The notes beneath the pieces were generated by a model. The model ran no database searches. It was given only the letters and a program-made list of their open reading frames with translations, and was not told where the DNA came from. A DNA stretch of 29,900 nt from Amphimedon queenslandica (taxonomy: Eukaryota; Porifera; Demospongiae; Haplosclerida; Niphatidae). The stretch spans positions 80,236 through 110,135 of the forward strand of contig NW_003546535.1 of the NCBI RefSeq assembly GCF_000090795.2. The letters are read 5' to 3'. Position numbers and translations under genes: made by a program. Of the stretch, positions 1 to 10,800 are shown one piece after another. Within the stretch, counting starts at the first letter, position 1. Each line of letters starts with the position of its first letter.

Positions 1-1227
1 GTTGTAGGAGAGGAAGAGGCAGTAGTATTAGCAATTGTACTTGAGGTAGTAGGGACTAAGTATGGCAAAGAAGAGGAGGAGGGTGAAGATGTATTGCTAA
101 TGCACACTGGTACAGGAGCAGACCAATTACCACAATAACACATGATCAATGAAGTGCCATTTAAAGTGAAGCCAGTGTCACAAATGAATTCAATTAAGGA
201 ACCATTTGTGAAGCGATTTCCACGTCGTCTTCCATTACTAGGTACTCCTGGGTCAGTGCAGTTGAGTACATTACAATAAGGTAATTCATCACTCCAGTCT
301 CCACTGGACAAACAGGTTTGACTGGAAACACCAACCAGTTGGAAACCAGTCTGACAAGTGTATTCAATGCCAGTACCATAAGAGTAAGGACCAGAGATAT
401 TAATTTTACCATACTGTAGAAATAATTCAGGACAATAAATTGGCTCTAAAACAACAACAATTAAAACAATACAATAGTTCACATACTTACCAATACCAGC
501 TCCAGCTAGTAAAGCAGTGGTAGTATTAGCTGGTACCAAAGGACAGGATACTCCAACAAGATCACCTAGCGAATATATTAAGTCATTTCCAACACAAGTT
601 CCTACAGTTTGCAGCGTATAACGTGTTAGCATTTGACCTCTGTAATAACTGACTCCATCAGTATATATTATACCAACAACACTACCAGGTTTAACGAGAA
701 CTGTTGAAGTCTCTGGAAGACAGTAATACATACACACAATCTCCCTAGCAGGGTAAGGACCTGGTGCATTACTAATTGGTGTCACTACAGGATCAATACC
801 ACAAGCTACACAAACAATTAAACCCCAAAATACTTTTAAAAACTTCAACTTACATGTATTGTTATCTGTTGTGAAAGGGAGGTCCAGAACTGATTCAGAG
901 ATCTAATAGAAACTAAAATTTAAATAAAAAGTGGAAATCTACCTTCTCATAAACTCTAAATCCATCAGATAGTTGAGGACCTGCTTCCCATATTGATAAC
1001 TCTCCTTCTGTGACAGGTCTCCCACTTCTAGCATTGTAGTAACAAATAGTGTAATTTGTTAGGTATCCTCCACAAGAGGTAGGGTTCTCTAATCCAAGAT
1101 ATACTTGTGTACCACTTTCACTAGCAAGTCTTGGTATATTAAGAGTTGTAGATTCATGAGGCACACCAACATCACAAGGAGCAATGGAACTAATCAAAGT
1201 TAGAACAGTAAATGTAAGAAGCATCAT
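1..1227 (-). CDS. Gene A: Sushi-type receptor, probable RTK, 3' part outside window
   Basis: Exons on the minus strand: 1227-943, 902-854, 805-491, 445-1 (continuing). All junctions are GT-AG and in phase. I start at the first Met of the MMLLTFTVLTLISS signal peptide. Exon 1 encodes a segment with YLGLENPTSCGGYL and a later SIWEAG; exon 3 has VKPGSVVGIIYTDG and paired Cys; exon 4 holds two Sushi domains (four Cys each, closing in GxW...C) and a Ser/Thr-rich stalk. It closely matches gene C exon by exon, so a membrane segment and tyrosine kinase are expected to the left of the window, but neither is visible here. One difference from C is Cys for Arg in the second Sushi (MCYCGNW versus MCYRGNW), adding an unpaired Cys. 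Likely a cell-surface receptor with unknown ligand. Confidence 0.8.
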
Positions 1228-1617
1228 TTCTTTTTTCCCCTTATGCTTACACCAGCAAATATTTCCTCCCACTACACTACAGCTAGGAGTAGTGTAAAGT
1301 CACATGACTCAGTGATAGAATGTACACATCATTAATTTTAAGTGTTAGGCTAAAACAATCTAGTCGCATCAATATAATCATTACACATATCATAGCACAA
1401 ACAAACCATCTTAATGGCATATTACACTTTATTGCTCATACTGCACTGCAGCTATGAGCTAAAAATGTTGAGACAATGAAATTGAAGGTTAAAAAATTTA
1501 GTGACTAAAACACCCAATTCTTTAAATTATTACTTGACCAAATTTTTAGCTATATAGTACACTACAATACTGTATATTAATGTGACTTGTGAATCACTAA
1601 GAAAAGAGTTGCATAGT
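1228..1617. promoter_or_regulatory. Upstream region of gene A and 3' flank of gene B
   Basis: No coding exon was found here apart from possible B 3' sequence. Positions 1305-1311 read TGACTCA, an exact AP-1/bZIP consensus about 80 bp before the A start codon. The block from about 1275 to 1390 is clearly homologous to the upstream region of gene B (about 3375-3490), which keeps the same site. Near 1430-1440, in minus orientation, the sequence GAGCAATAAAGTG resembles the stop region of gene C (GAGCAATGAAGTG), so the 3' end of a C-like gene survives here. It supplies an AATAAA usable as a polyadenylation signal for B. Confidence 0.5.
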
Positions 1618-3304
1618 TTAATCATCAGCTAATAGTCTTCTATTCTTGCATAGTTTTCATCAAGTGACCTGATGAATGAAACATCACAATGCATACACAC
1701 ACTAATGAAACATACAATATTGTAGCATATGTTCTCATTTCTCTGTCATATGTTTGATTATACTGCATGTCATCATCATCATCATCATCATTACTGAAAA
1801 TGAAATGTGAAAGAATGAGAAGAAGTGAATTAATGCCATAAACTCACTTAAGTAAGTTATAAGCTGGACTCTCATTTGTTTCAATCATATCAATGTCACA
1901 ATTTCTATTAGAAATAATATATCAATATCAGTGTCATTGGATTACTGTTTTTTAATTTTCTTTATTTTATGCTTAAACATGACTATTACTACTACTAGTA
2001 TTATAGCTATAATGACAACCAGTACTGCCGAAAGAGTGGAAAAAGCAAGTCCAACAATTAAACCAATTTTCTTATCTAGAGAAAGTGGATATAAGAAATA
2101 AAAAATAGTATTACAAAATTGAAGGCTATCAGTGAGAGCTGTGAACAAAGTATATGAAACTCACATTGCACACATTCTGGTACAGGGGCAGTCCACGTCC
2201 CACGATAGCAAGTGATTAATCTATTGCCTCTTAAGGTGAAGTCATCGTAACAATAAAAGAAAACTGAAGAACCATTAGTGTAGCTGTGTAGATCGCGATT
2301 CCCATTACTAGGTGCTCCTGGGTCAGTACAGTTGAGTACATTACAATAAGGTAATTCATCACTCCAGTCTCCACTGGACAAGCAGGTTTGACTGGAAACA
2401 CCAACCAGTTGGAAACCAGTCTGACAAGTGTATTCAATGCCAGTACCAAAAGAGTAAGGACCAGAGATATTAATGCTACCATACTGTAGAGATAATTCAG
2501 GACAATAAATTGGCTCTAAAATAACAACAATAAATATTAAAGCAATACAATAGTTCACATACTTACCAATACCAGCTCCAGCTAGTAAAGCAGTGGTAAT
2601 ATTAGCTGGTACTATAGGACAGGACACTCCAACAAGATCGTCTTGCGAAAGTAAGACATTTCCAACACAAGTTCCTACAGTTTGTGATGAATGACGAGTT
2701 AGTATTTGACCTCTGTTATAATCAACTCCATCAGTATATACTATACCAACAACACTACCAGGTTTAACAAAAACTGTTGAATTCACTGGAAGACAGTAAT
2801 ACACACACAATCTCCACTGCTGGGTCAGGACTTGGTACATTACTAATTGGTGTCACTTCAGAATCAATCCCACAAACTACAAAAATAATTATAGGCATCA
2901 GAAACAAAGAAGAAACTTCAACTTACATGTGCTCTTATTAGCTGTGAAAGGTAGGTCCACAACTGATTTGGTTATCTAATAAAAATTAATTTCTTGCATA
3001 AAAAATGAAAACCTACCTTCTTATAGGCTCTTAAGCTATCAAATAGTTCAGGACCTACTTCCCATATTGATAACTTTCCTGCTGTGACATTGCTCCCAGC
3101 ATTACGATTGTAGTAACAAATAGTGTAATTTCTTAGGTATCCTCCACAAGAGGCAGGGTTCTCTAATCCAAGATATACTTGTGTACCAGTTGAACTAGCA
3201 AGTCTTGGTATAATATTAAGAATTGAAGACTCCTGTGGTACACCAACATTACAAGGAGTAGTGGAACCAATCAAAGTTAGAATAGTAAATGTAAGAAGCA
3301 TCAT
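1618..3304 (-). CDS. Gene B: kinase-less Sushi transmembrane receptor with tyrosine-motif tail
   Basis: Minus-strand exons: 3304-3017, 2975-2927, 2876-2567, 2515-2165, 2075-1946, 1904-1848, 1793-1716, 1639-1618. Exons 1-4 match genes A and C (signal peptide, unnamed ectodomain, two Sushi). Exon 5 is a membrane segment (IGLIVGLAFSTLSAVLVVII) unlike that of C, ending in basic KHKIKKIKK. Unspliced, it stops at 1942-1944; three further exons join in phase through GTAATC, GTGAGT and GTATGT donors and give a tail with ESPAYNLL, an Asp run and RTYATIL. There is no kinase domain. Exon 3 lacks 2 nt relative to A and C, which breaks the frame unless a later acceptor (CCAATTAG, about 2844) is used. The gene could be a working decoy or co-receptor, or a decaying copy. 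The ectodomain is certain; the last exon is tentative. Confidence 0.6.
1771..1791. repeat. ATC/GAT trinucleotide repeat (7 units) coding an Asp run
   Basis: Seven perfect CAT units on the plus strand. On the minus strand they fall at the start of gene B exon 7 and code for Asn followed by consecutive Asp residues in the cytoplasmic tail. Length variation would keep the frame. Confidence 0.85.
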
Positions 3305-3330
3305 TTCTTTTCTCCTTATGCTTACACCAG

Positions 3331-3369
3331 CAAATATTTTTCTCAAATATTTTTCTCAAATATTTTTCT
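3331..3369. repeat. 13-bp tandem repeat, three copies, upstream of gene B
   Basis: The unit CAAATATTTTTCT is repeated three times without change just 5' of the gene B start codon. Gene A has a single related copy at the same place (CAAATATTTCC), so this is a local expansion in B, probably in its 5' untranslated region. Confidence 0.85.
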
Positions 3370-3563
3370 CTTCCTCTCACTACACTACAGCTAAGGGTAG
3401 AGTATAATCACATGACTCAGTCATAGAATGTACACATCATTGATATTAAGCATAAGGTTAAAACAATCTATTATCATAAATATAATTATTATGATACAAC
3501 AGTTTACACAAACAAGTATTAAAAATCATTTCCAGCTTCTTAAGGACATATGACATCTACACT
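3370..3563. promoter_or_regulatory. Gene B upstream region with AP-1-like site; gene C 3' flank
   Basis: Positions 3413-3419 read TGACTCA inside CACATGACTCAGTCAT, about 110 bp before the B start codon. The same context occurs upstream of gene A at 1305-1311. The corresponding stretch before gene C (around 7565) reads CACATGATGCACTG and lacks the site. No other gene is seen between here and the gene C stop codon at 3564-3566. Confidence 0.45.
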
Positions 3564-6500
3564 TCATTGCTCATCATCAATGTACATAGACTGTAGGTCA
3601 GTGTATAGCTTATCCCCAGCTTCAAGAGGACCACCTAACTGACCAGCCTCAGAATGAGTGAGTCTATCTTCATCTGGTATCAATAACAATGTGGAATCAT
3701 CTTTCAACAATAACAGCATTATCTCATTAAAACTGGGCCTCTTCTTTGACTCAGGATGCCTATAAATTAATACAAAATAGAAGCATTATTTTACAATTTA
3801 ATGTGCAATGAATACTACATTTCTCAAGCACAAATAGATCTGTTGTCTTACCAGCACTTCATCATTATCTCATACATCATTTTAGGGCAACCAGGAACAG
3901 GTTGAAGGCGATATCCACTACTAATCTTCTTCATATACTACAAAAGAAAATACTATAAAAAGCAGGCATTAAAAACCATTCATATACTTCATTGTTCTTA
4001 ATTGTATCAAATGGCTTATGTCCAAGACTCCATATCTCATACATGAGACAACCATAGCTCCACACATCTGAAGCTGATGAGTACTTGCGAAACTTGAGTG
4101 CCTCGGGGGCCGTCCATTTTACTGGTATTAATCCACCCTCACTTGCTGTGTAGTAGTCTGTTTCAGTCAAATCACGAGACATGCCAAAGTCAGATATCTA
4201 TGAATAGAAATGAGAATTTGATCTATAGATATGTCCATAACTTGAAAAATTTAAGTTGGAATCAGCTCAAACTTTCTACACAGCATAAGTACATCAATAT
4301 GTATCAGAAAATGTAATAAAAATTGGGGGTCATTTTTTGGCCATTTTTTGGAAAAGAACCATGGGCTATAGTACAGGGATTTTTTCAGAAATTGATCGAT
4401 GTATCCATCACTTACTTTACAAATATTATCATGAGTCACTAGTATATTCCTCGCTGCAAGATCACGATGAACAAACTTCCTTGAGGACAGATAACACATC
4501 CCGAGACAAATCTGTCTACAGAAGTTAAGTAAAATGTTTGCTTGATAGCTCTTCTCTCTTTTTCTCTTCATGAGCCAGTGACGTAGATCTCCGCCTTTCA
4601 TTAACTCAATAACGATCATTATCTATTTAAAAAATAACAAAAAATATTTACCAAATCTACTTAAAATTTGGCACATTAAGTATAGCTATTAATTATTATA
4701 ATATTATATGTGACTCACAGTAGTGTCTTCACTGCTGACTACCCCATGGAGTGTTAGGACATTAGTGTGAGTGAATTGGCCCATTAAAGCTGCTTCTTGT
4801 AAGAACCGAATCTTATCATTCTCATCAGCTTCATCCGATAATACCTTCACTGCCACTTCAATGGATTCACCTTCGGGTTTAGTCCACAGTGCTCTACTCA
4901 CATAGGCAAACTGACCACTACCAAGGATCTCCATTACACTACAATGATGTTAATAAAATAATGTAATATTAATAGCTGGGTAAAATTAGCAAAAAATTTT
5001 TATGTAACTTTAAGCAAGAGTACATAAATATTAATAGTACATAGCATTTTTGTAACTATTAGAAATAGACTTATTTTTGCTGATTGCATTCAAGGACATA
5101 CTTTAGTTCAGCTGATGGTATTTTCTTGACTTTTATCTGATCTAACTGCAGGTATAGTTCATCTTCAAAATCAGCAGGCACCCAATATGGGGATTCATCA
5201 TCATCTTCATCCTATAGCATAAATACACAAAGATATTTTTAAAATATTATGCACTGATTATTCATATCAATGTATTACCTGAGGTATATACACTTCATAA
5301 TGGCCACCATATCCCAGATTAGCAGGAAAGGACTGAGTACTAAGCCTGCTCCCTGGTCCACCACCTTGTCCAATCGGTGATGGGAAAGGCAGTGATTGTA
5401 CAGAAGGAGGGTGATTGTATTCTTGTCCTTTATTCTCTCTCCTTGCATAAATACCTCTTGGTCCCCCACCTCTCTCAATGAATATAGGTTTAGTTGCTCC
5501 TCTATAAGGGACAGCTCCACCATAAACAGGAGTTGCTTTTCCTTCTCTCTCAGAGTAGTTACCTCCTGTATCACCTGGATTAGAGAATCTCATTACGGCT
5601 GCACGCGGTGGTAATACAGGACCCTAGAAGTTGACATAATGAAGCATAAAATGGATACTTGATGAACTGAAACTGTTGAATAATGTCTGAAAGCCATGTT
5701 TGTAAATTTAAGAAATCTTTATATTTGCACATACATTTTTATGGGTACTTTTATTCACAATGAACAATAGTGTAAACTACTGAGCATAACTGTGATAGTA
5801 ATTCATAGTAATAGTAGTTATGAATGAGTAGCTATTATAGTACAATCATTGCATTAAGTTTATTGTGTGTGTGTGTTGCTAATGATTATTATAGTTACTT
5901 CATCTGATTTGACTTTGTCATAAATCTCGTCCGATACTTCTTCTAAGTGATCGTTCTCCAGCAATGGCCTATCCACTAGAAGATGCATTATTATAAAGAA
6001 ATAACAACAAAAATTGTTATTATTCATTATCATTATAGTCATAGTAAACTTACATTGTGCATAAGATATTGGATCCGTCATTGTATAGCGTCTCTTACTC
6101 CTGAAACATTTCCGATAAGCATACAAAAACACCAAAGCACTTGCAAGCACTAATATAATGAGGAGAATTATTGTAATGAAGATTGCCGTCAGAAACTGAT
6201 AAGCAAATTGATTCGAGTCACTAGTTGTAGAAGGAGAGGAAGAGGCAGTAGTATTAGCAATTGTATTTGAGGTAGTAGGGAGTAAGTATGAAGAGGAGGA
6301 GGAGGAGGGTGAAGGTGTATTGCTAATGCACACTGGTACAGGAGCAGACCAATTACCACGATAACACATGATCAGTGAAGTGCCATTTAAAGTGAAACCA
6401 TTGTCACAAATGAATTCAATTAAGGAACCATTAGTGAAGTGATTTCCACGCCGTCTTCCATTGCTAGGTACTCCTGGGTCAGTGCAGTTGAGTACATTAC

Positions 6501-7480
6501 AATAAGGTAATTCATCACTCCAGTCTCCACTGGACAAACAGGTTTGACTGGAAACACCAGCCAGTTGGAAACCAGTCTGACAAGTGTATTCAATGCCAGT
6601 ACCATAAGAGTAAGGACCAGAGATATTAATGCTACCATACTGTAGAGATAATTCAGGACAATAAATTGGCTCTGAAATAACAACAATAAATATTACAATA
6701 TATACAATAGTTCACATACTTACCAATACCAGCTCCAGCTAGTAGACCAGTGGTAGTATTAGCTGGTACTAAAGGACAGGTTACTCCAACAATATCACCT
6801 AGCGAAAACCTGAGGCTATTTCCAACACAAGTTCCTGCAGTTTGAAATGTATGACGTGTTAGCATTTGACCTCTGTTATTATATTTGACTCCATCAGTAT
6901 ATACTATACCAACAACACTACCAGGTTTAACAAGAACTGTTGAAGTCTCTGGAAGACAGTAATACATACACACAATCTCCCTAGCAGGGTAAGGACCTGG
7001 TGCATTACTAATTGGTGTCACTACAGGGCCAATCCCACAAGCTATGAAAATAATTAAACCCCAAAATACATTTTTTAAAAACTTCATCTTACATGTATCG
7101 TTATCAGTTGTAAAAGGGAGGTCCAGAACCGATTCAATAATCTAATAAAATAAATTTTAAATAAGAAAGTGGAAGTCTACCTTGTCATAAACTCTAAATC
7201 TGTCAAATAGTTCAGGGCCTGCTTCCCATATTGATAACTCTCCTTCTGTGACAGGTCTCCCACTTCTAGCATTGTAGTAACAAATAGTGTAATTTGTTAG
7301 GTATCCTCCACAAGAGGCAGGATTCTCTAATCCAAGATACACTTGTGGACCAGATGTACTAGCAAGTCTTGGTATATTAAGAGTTGAGGATTCATGAGGT
7401 ACACCAACCTCACAAGGAGCAGTGGAACCAATCAAAGCTAAACAGAGAGAGGTGGAGAGTATAAGATCATATCTAAACAT
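3564..7480 (-). CDS. Gene C: Sushi-domain receptor tyrosine kinase, complete
   Basis: Twelve minus-strand exons: 7480-7181, 7141-7093, 7041-6724, 6671-6054, 5975-5899, 5623-5279, 5211-5102, 4938-4719, 4622-4416, 4197-3988, 3937-3852, 3759-3564; about 911 aa, phase-consistent throughout. Order: signal peptide (about 1-22), unnamed two-part ectodomain (to about 222), two Sushi (about 225-345), Ser/Thr stalk, membrane helix (about 382-407), a 115-residue Gly/Pro/Tyr-rich juxtamembrane exon unique to C, then kinase (about 608-875). Catalytic features: VAVKVL Lys, HRDLAARN (about 731), ISDFGMSRD, an activation loop with two adjacent Tyr, APEA, DVWSYG. The glycine loop reads GSGQFAYV, with Ala for the third Gly. 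A conserved LYTDLQ box lies near the C-terminus. Likely an active surface kinase; ligand unknown. Confidence 0.9.
4237..4401 (+). repeat. Dispersed ~176-bp intronic repeat, one copy (gene C intron 9)
   Basis: One copy of the repeat family that also occurs at about 9043, 14884, 20139 and 25025. Recognisable blocks are TTGGAATCAGCTCAAACTTT, ACATCAATATGTATCAGAAA, AACCATGGGCTATAGTACAG and GGATTTTTTCAGAAATTG. It lies between the HRD and DFG exons of gene C and is antisense to that gene. Confidence 0.85.
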
Positions 7481-7896
7481 ATTTACCTATCAATACTACC
7501 AGAAAGAACATCTTTTCTCTCTTTCACTAATGAACTGGCTCCCTTCCTTTCCACTACTAGCACAGCATCACATGATGCACTGAAAGAATGTCACTGTTTA
7601 CATAGTAACAACTGTTTATCTTATGCAATAATTCAGTTATACAAAAACTTTGTCCAAAAATTCTTTAGATGTAGGAGCCTATGCTTGCATTGTAGGAGCA
7701 ATCACACGATCCTTTATAAGCCTTAAGACTTCAAAAAATATTGCAACAATAATTAATGATGATAATTATTAATTACAATAAAGTCTGATAGATCTAACTT
7801 CATTTTAATACATACACAAAATGCTCATAGCAGTGATTATAATTTATCATAACAACAGAAGACATTAATTGAAAAATGTACAATAAGTCAAGTTAG
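7481..7896. other. Intergenic: gene C upstream region and gene D 3' flank
   Basis: About 415 bp with no ORF or splice-consistent exon on either strand. The part next to gene C (to about 7600) retains some similarity to the A and B upstream regions, but the AP-1-like site is changed. The rest is AT-rich and I see no repeat or RNA gene in it. Confidence 0.5.
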
Positions 7897-10800
7897 TTAA
7901 ATGTGTTGCAAAGTGGAATAATAGACATAAGCATTCTGTAGATCTTTGTACATATTTTCACCAGCATAAAGATCACTTGAGCCCAATTGTTTTGCTTTTG
8001 GATGAGTCCCAATGTCACCCTCTGGTAGATGGAGTAGACTCTCGTTGCTTTGTTCTAATAGGAAACGAGAGATTTCTGGAAATGATGGTCTCTGACTGGG
8101 CTCAGGATGCCTGTTTATATGATAGGGAAAGGAGAAAGGAGAGAGAGAGAGGGAGGGAAGAAGAGAGAAAGAAAAAGGGAGAAATGTTAATGAGATACAA
8201 GAAGAAAATGAAACCTTTGCTTATTTGATGTTATGATATCAGCAATCATTATCAATCAGCTAAACACAAACACACAAAATCCCAACAACCAGGGATATGC
8301 AGGCATGCATACAAGACTGACTTATTCTAACAATGTAAAGTAGTAAAAAACACTCTCAAAGTATATATGGATATAGTCAACATCCTGTGTTGACACATAG
8401 GAGCATATTTGGTAATAAGGTGATAGTACAGTCTGACAGGTCTAATGTCATGCTAATGTAGATTCAATGTAATCACTATCACATTAAACATATACATGAC
8501 TATACTTTCATTATAGAATAAATAAACACAGTAATTATCATAATTATAATGTCATACCAGCACAGTATCATGAGCTTGTACATTAAATATGGACAGCCAG
8601 AAGGTGGGGGCATCCTATAGCCTTTATCCAACTTGTCTAAAACCTATCAAAACAATAAAAATAACAATGAAACTAATAATACAGCAAAACACTTGATGTT
8701 TTGTTATTATTGGTGATTATAATCACTTTCATAAATGGCAATATATTTTAAATTGAATTTATTATTTTCTGTGTACATCATTTTTCTCTACTTGCCTCTT
8801 TGTTATGTGAATGCTCAAATGGCTTCAATCCCAGACTCCATATCTCATACAGTACACAGCCATAGCTCCAAACATCTGAAGCTGATGAGTACTTGCGAAA
8901 TTTGAGTGCTTCAGGGGCCGTCCATTTTATAGGTATCATAGTTCCTCTCTGTGCAACATAATAGCCTTCTAATTCAACATCACGTGACATACCAAAGTCA
9001 GCAATCTAAAGGCAAATAGAAAACATAAAAAATTATGATGATAACTTTTGAGTTATAGCCGTATACTATAGCCCATGTTTTTCCAAAAAATGGCTCCGAA
9101 ATCATGCCCAATTTTTATTACATTTTCTGATACATATTGATGTCTTTATGCTATGTAGAAAGTTTAAGCCAATTCTGACTTAAATTTTTCGAGTTAAGGC
9201 TGGTATTTGACCATAATATAATTTGATACAATATGCATAATTATATGAAATAATCATTACTTGCTAACCTTGCATTGGTTAGTGGCTGTTAGTAGTATAT
9301 TTCTAGCAGCAAGATCTCTATGAACAAATCCTCTCTTAGACAAATAGAGCATGCCAGAGCATATCTCCTTGCAGTACGTTAGCAGGCTTTCTGCCAAGCC
9401 TTCTTTACTTTGACTATTATCATTATCATCATACATAAAGTAATGGGATACTTAAATGCACATTTACTTGTTTCTAAGACTTGGTAAGTATTTCTGTAGG
9501 TCTCCAGCAGGCATTAGCTCCACCACAAGCATCTGAAATGTATAAAGATAATTTTAAGTTAGTGGAACTCTTCTTCATTTTTTCCTTTTCTCTTTCTCTG
9601 ACTTATAATCTAAATCAAATCTATAGAATTATCTATTCTTTAGCTTGCTAGCATTTCTTTCTCCCTTCTCTCCTCTTCTCTTCCACTTTTAAAAAATATT
9701 ATCTGCTATTTGGCTTCTCTTTCTCCCTCTCTCCCCTTTCTCTCCTTACTATATTATCATCTCCTTCATTTACTAGCCCATAAAGTTTGACAATGTTAGA
9801 GTGAGAGAATTGCCCCATGATGGCCGCTTCTTGAAGAAACTTCACTCTATCAATATCGGTAGTTTCATTCCTCAGTGACTTGACAGCAACCAGGCTTCCC
9901 TTCCATATTCCTTTGTGAACAAAACCAAACTGCCCAGAACCAAGATAGTCCTTTAATCTAAAAGAATTAACAATTCAATTACAACATTTATAAGTATTAC
10001 TGCATTACTACTATTATTATAATGGCTACACTTTTTCAATGTTGTCTTACTAAATTAGTAACAATTTTAGTGAACATTACATTTGCAAAGAGTACAAGGA
10101 TATAAAAGGTTAATGTACATTATGTGAATAGGCTACTCACTCAATGTCACTAAGTAGTATCTTCTTTACTTTTATCCTGTCAAGTTGAACATAGAGATCC
10201 TCTTTGCCTCGGGCAGGTTCCTCATATCGTGTTATCTAAGAAATGAAAAAAAAATAAAAATGCTAATTTAATTTATATTTTGATTACATCAGTTTGAGGC
10301 TCCTCATACTCGTGATGCGGCCTCTCCTAAAAAAGAAATTTACTGATAATTATTTTAATTCCTATATAGTTAGTGCTTACTTCAAGTGCAATGGCTTGTT
10401 GAGGTGCTCTATACACATCGCTGTATATCAGGTCTTCTCTACCTTCCACAAAATATGCTATAAAAAACAGTAAAAGTGCTTTTAAATAGGAGTAACTCTT
10501 CTACTTACAGACATTATTAGAAACGTTCCTCCCTTCTTTCCTCCTTGTTCTGCACATTATGACAATGACCAAAGCAATGATTGCTGTTATGGCAGAAGTA
10601 AACAGACCACAAGCCACAATTAATATAATTAATTGAGTTCGTGTAAATATTGGCTCATTTATTATGGGTATGACTGAATTGGAAGGAGAGACAGAAACAG
10701 AGACAGTGTTTTGACTAATCACATTATTACTGGTAGCCATAAAAGAACTTGAAGAAGAAACAGAAGCTCTACTAGCAGAAGAAAGGAGTGTAGTGAACAC

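Noticed and set aside
5267..5614. Three overlapping open frames on both strands over gene C exon 6
   Set aside because: Only the frame beginning GPVLPPRAAVMRF fits the flanking splice phases and length (345 nt); the others are shadows caused by the Gly/Pro-rich composition.
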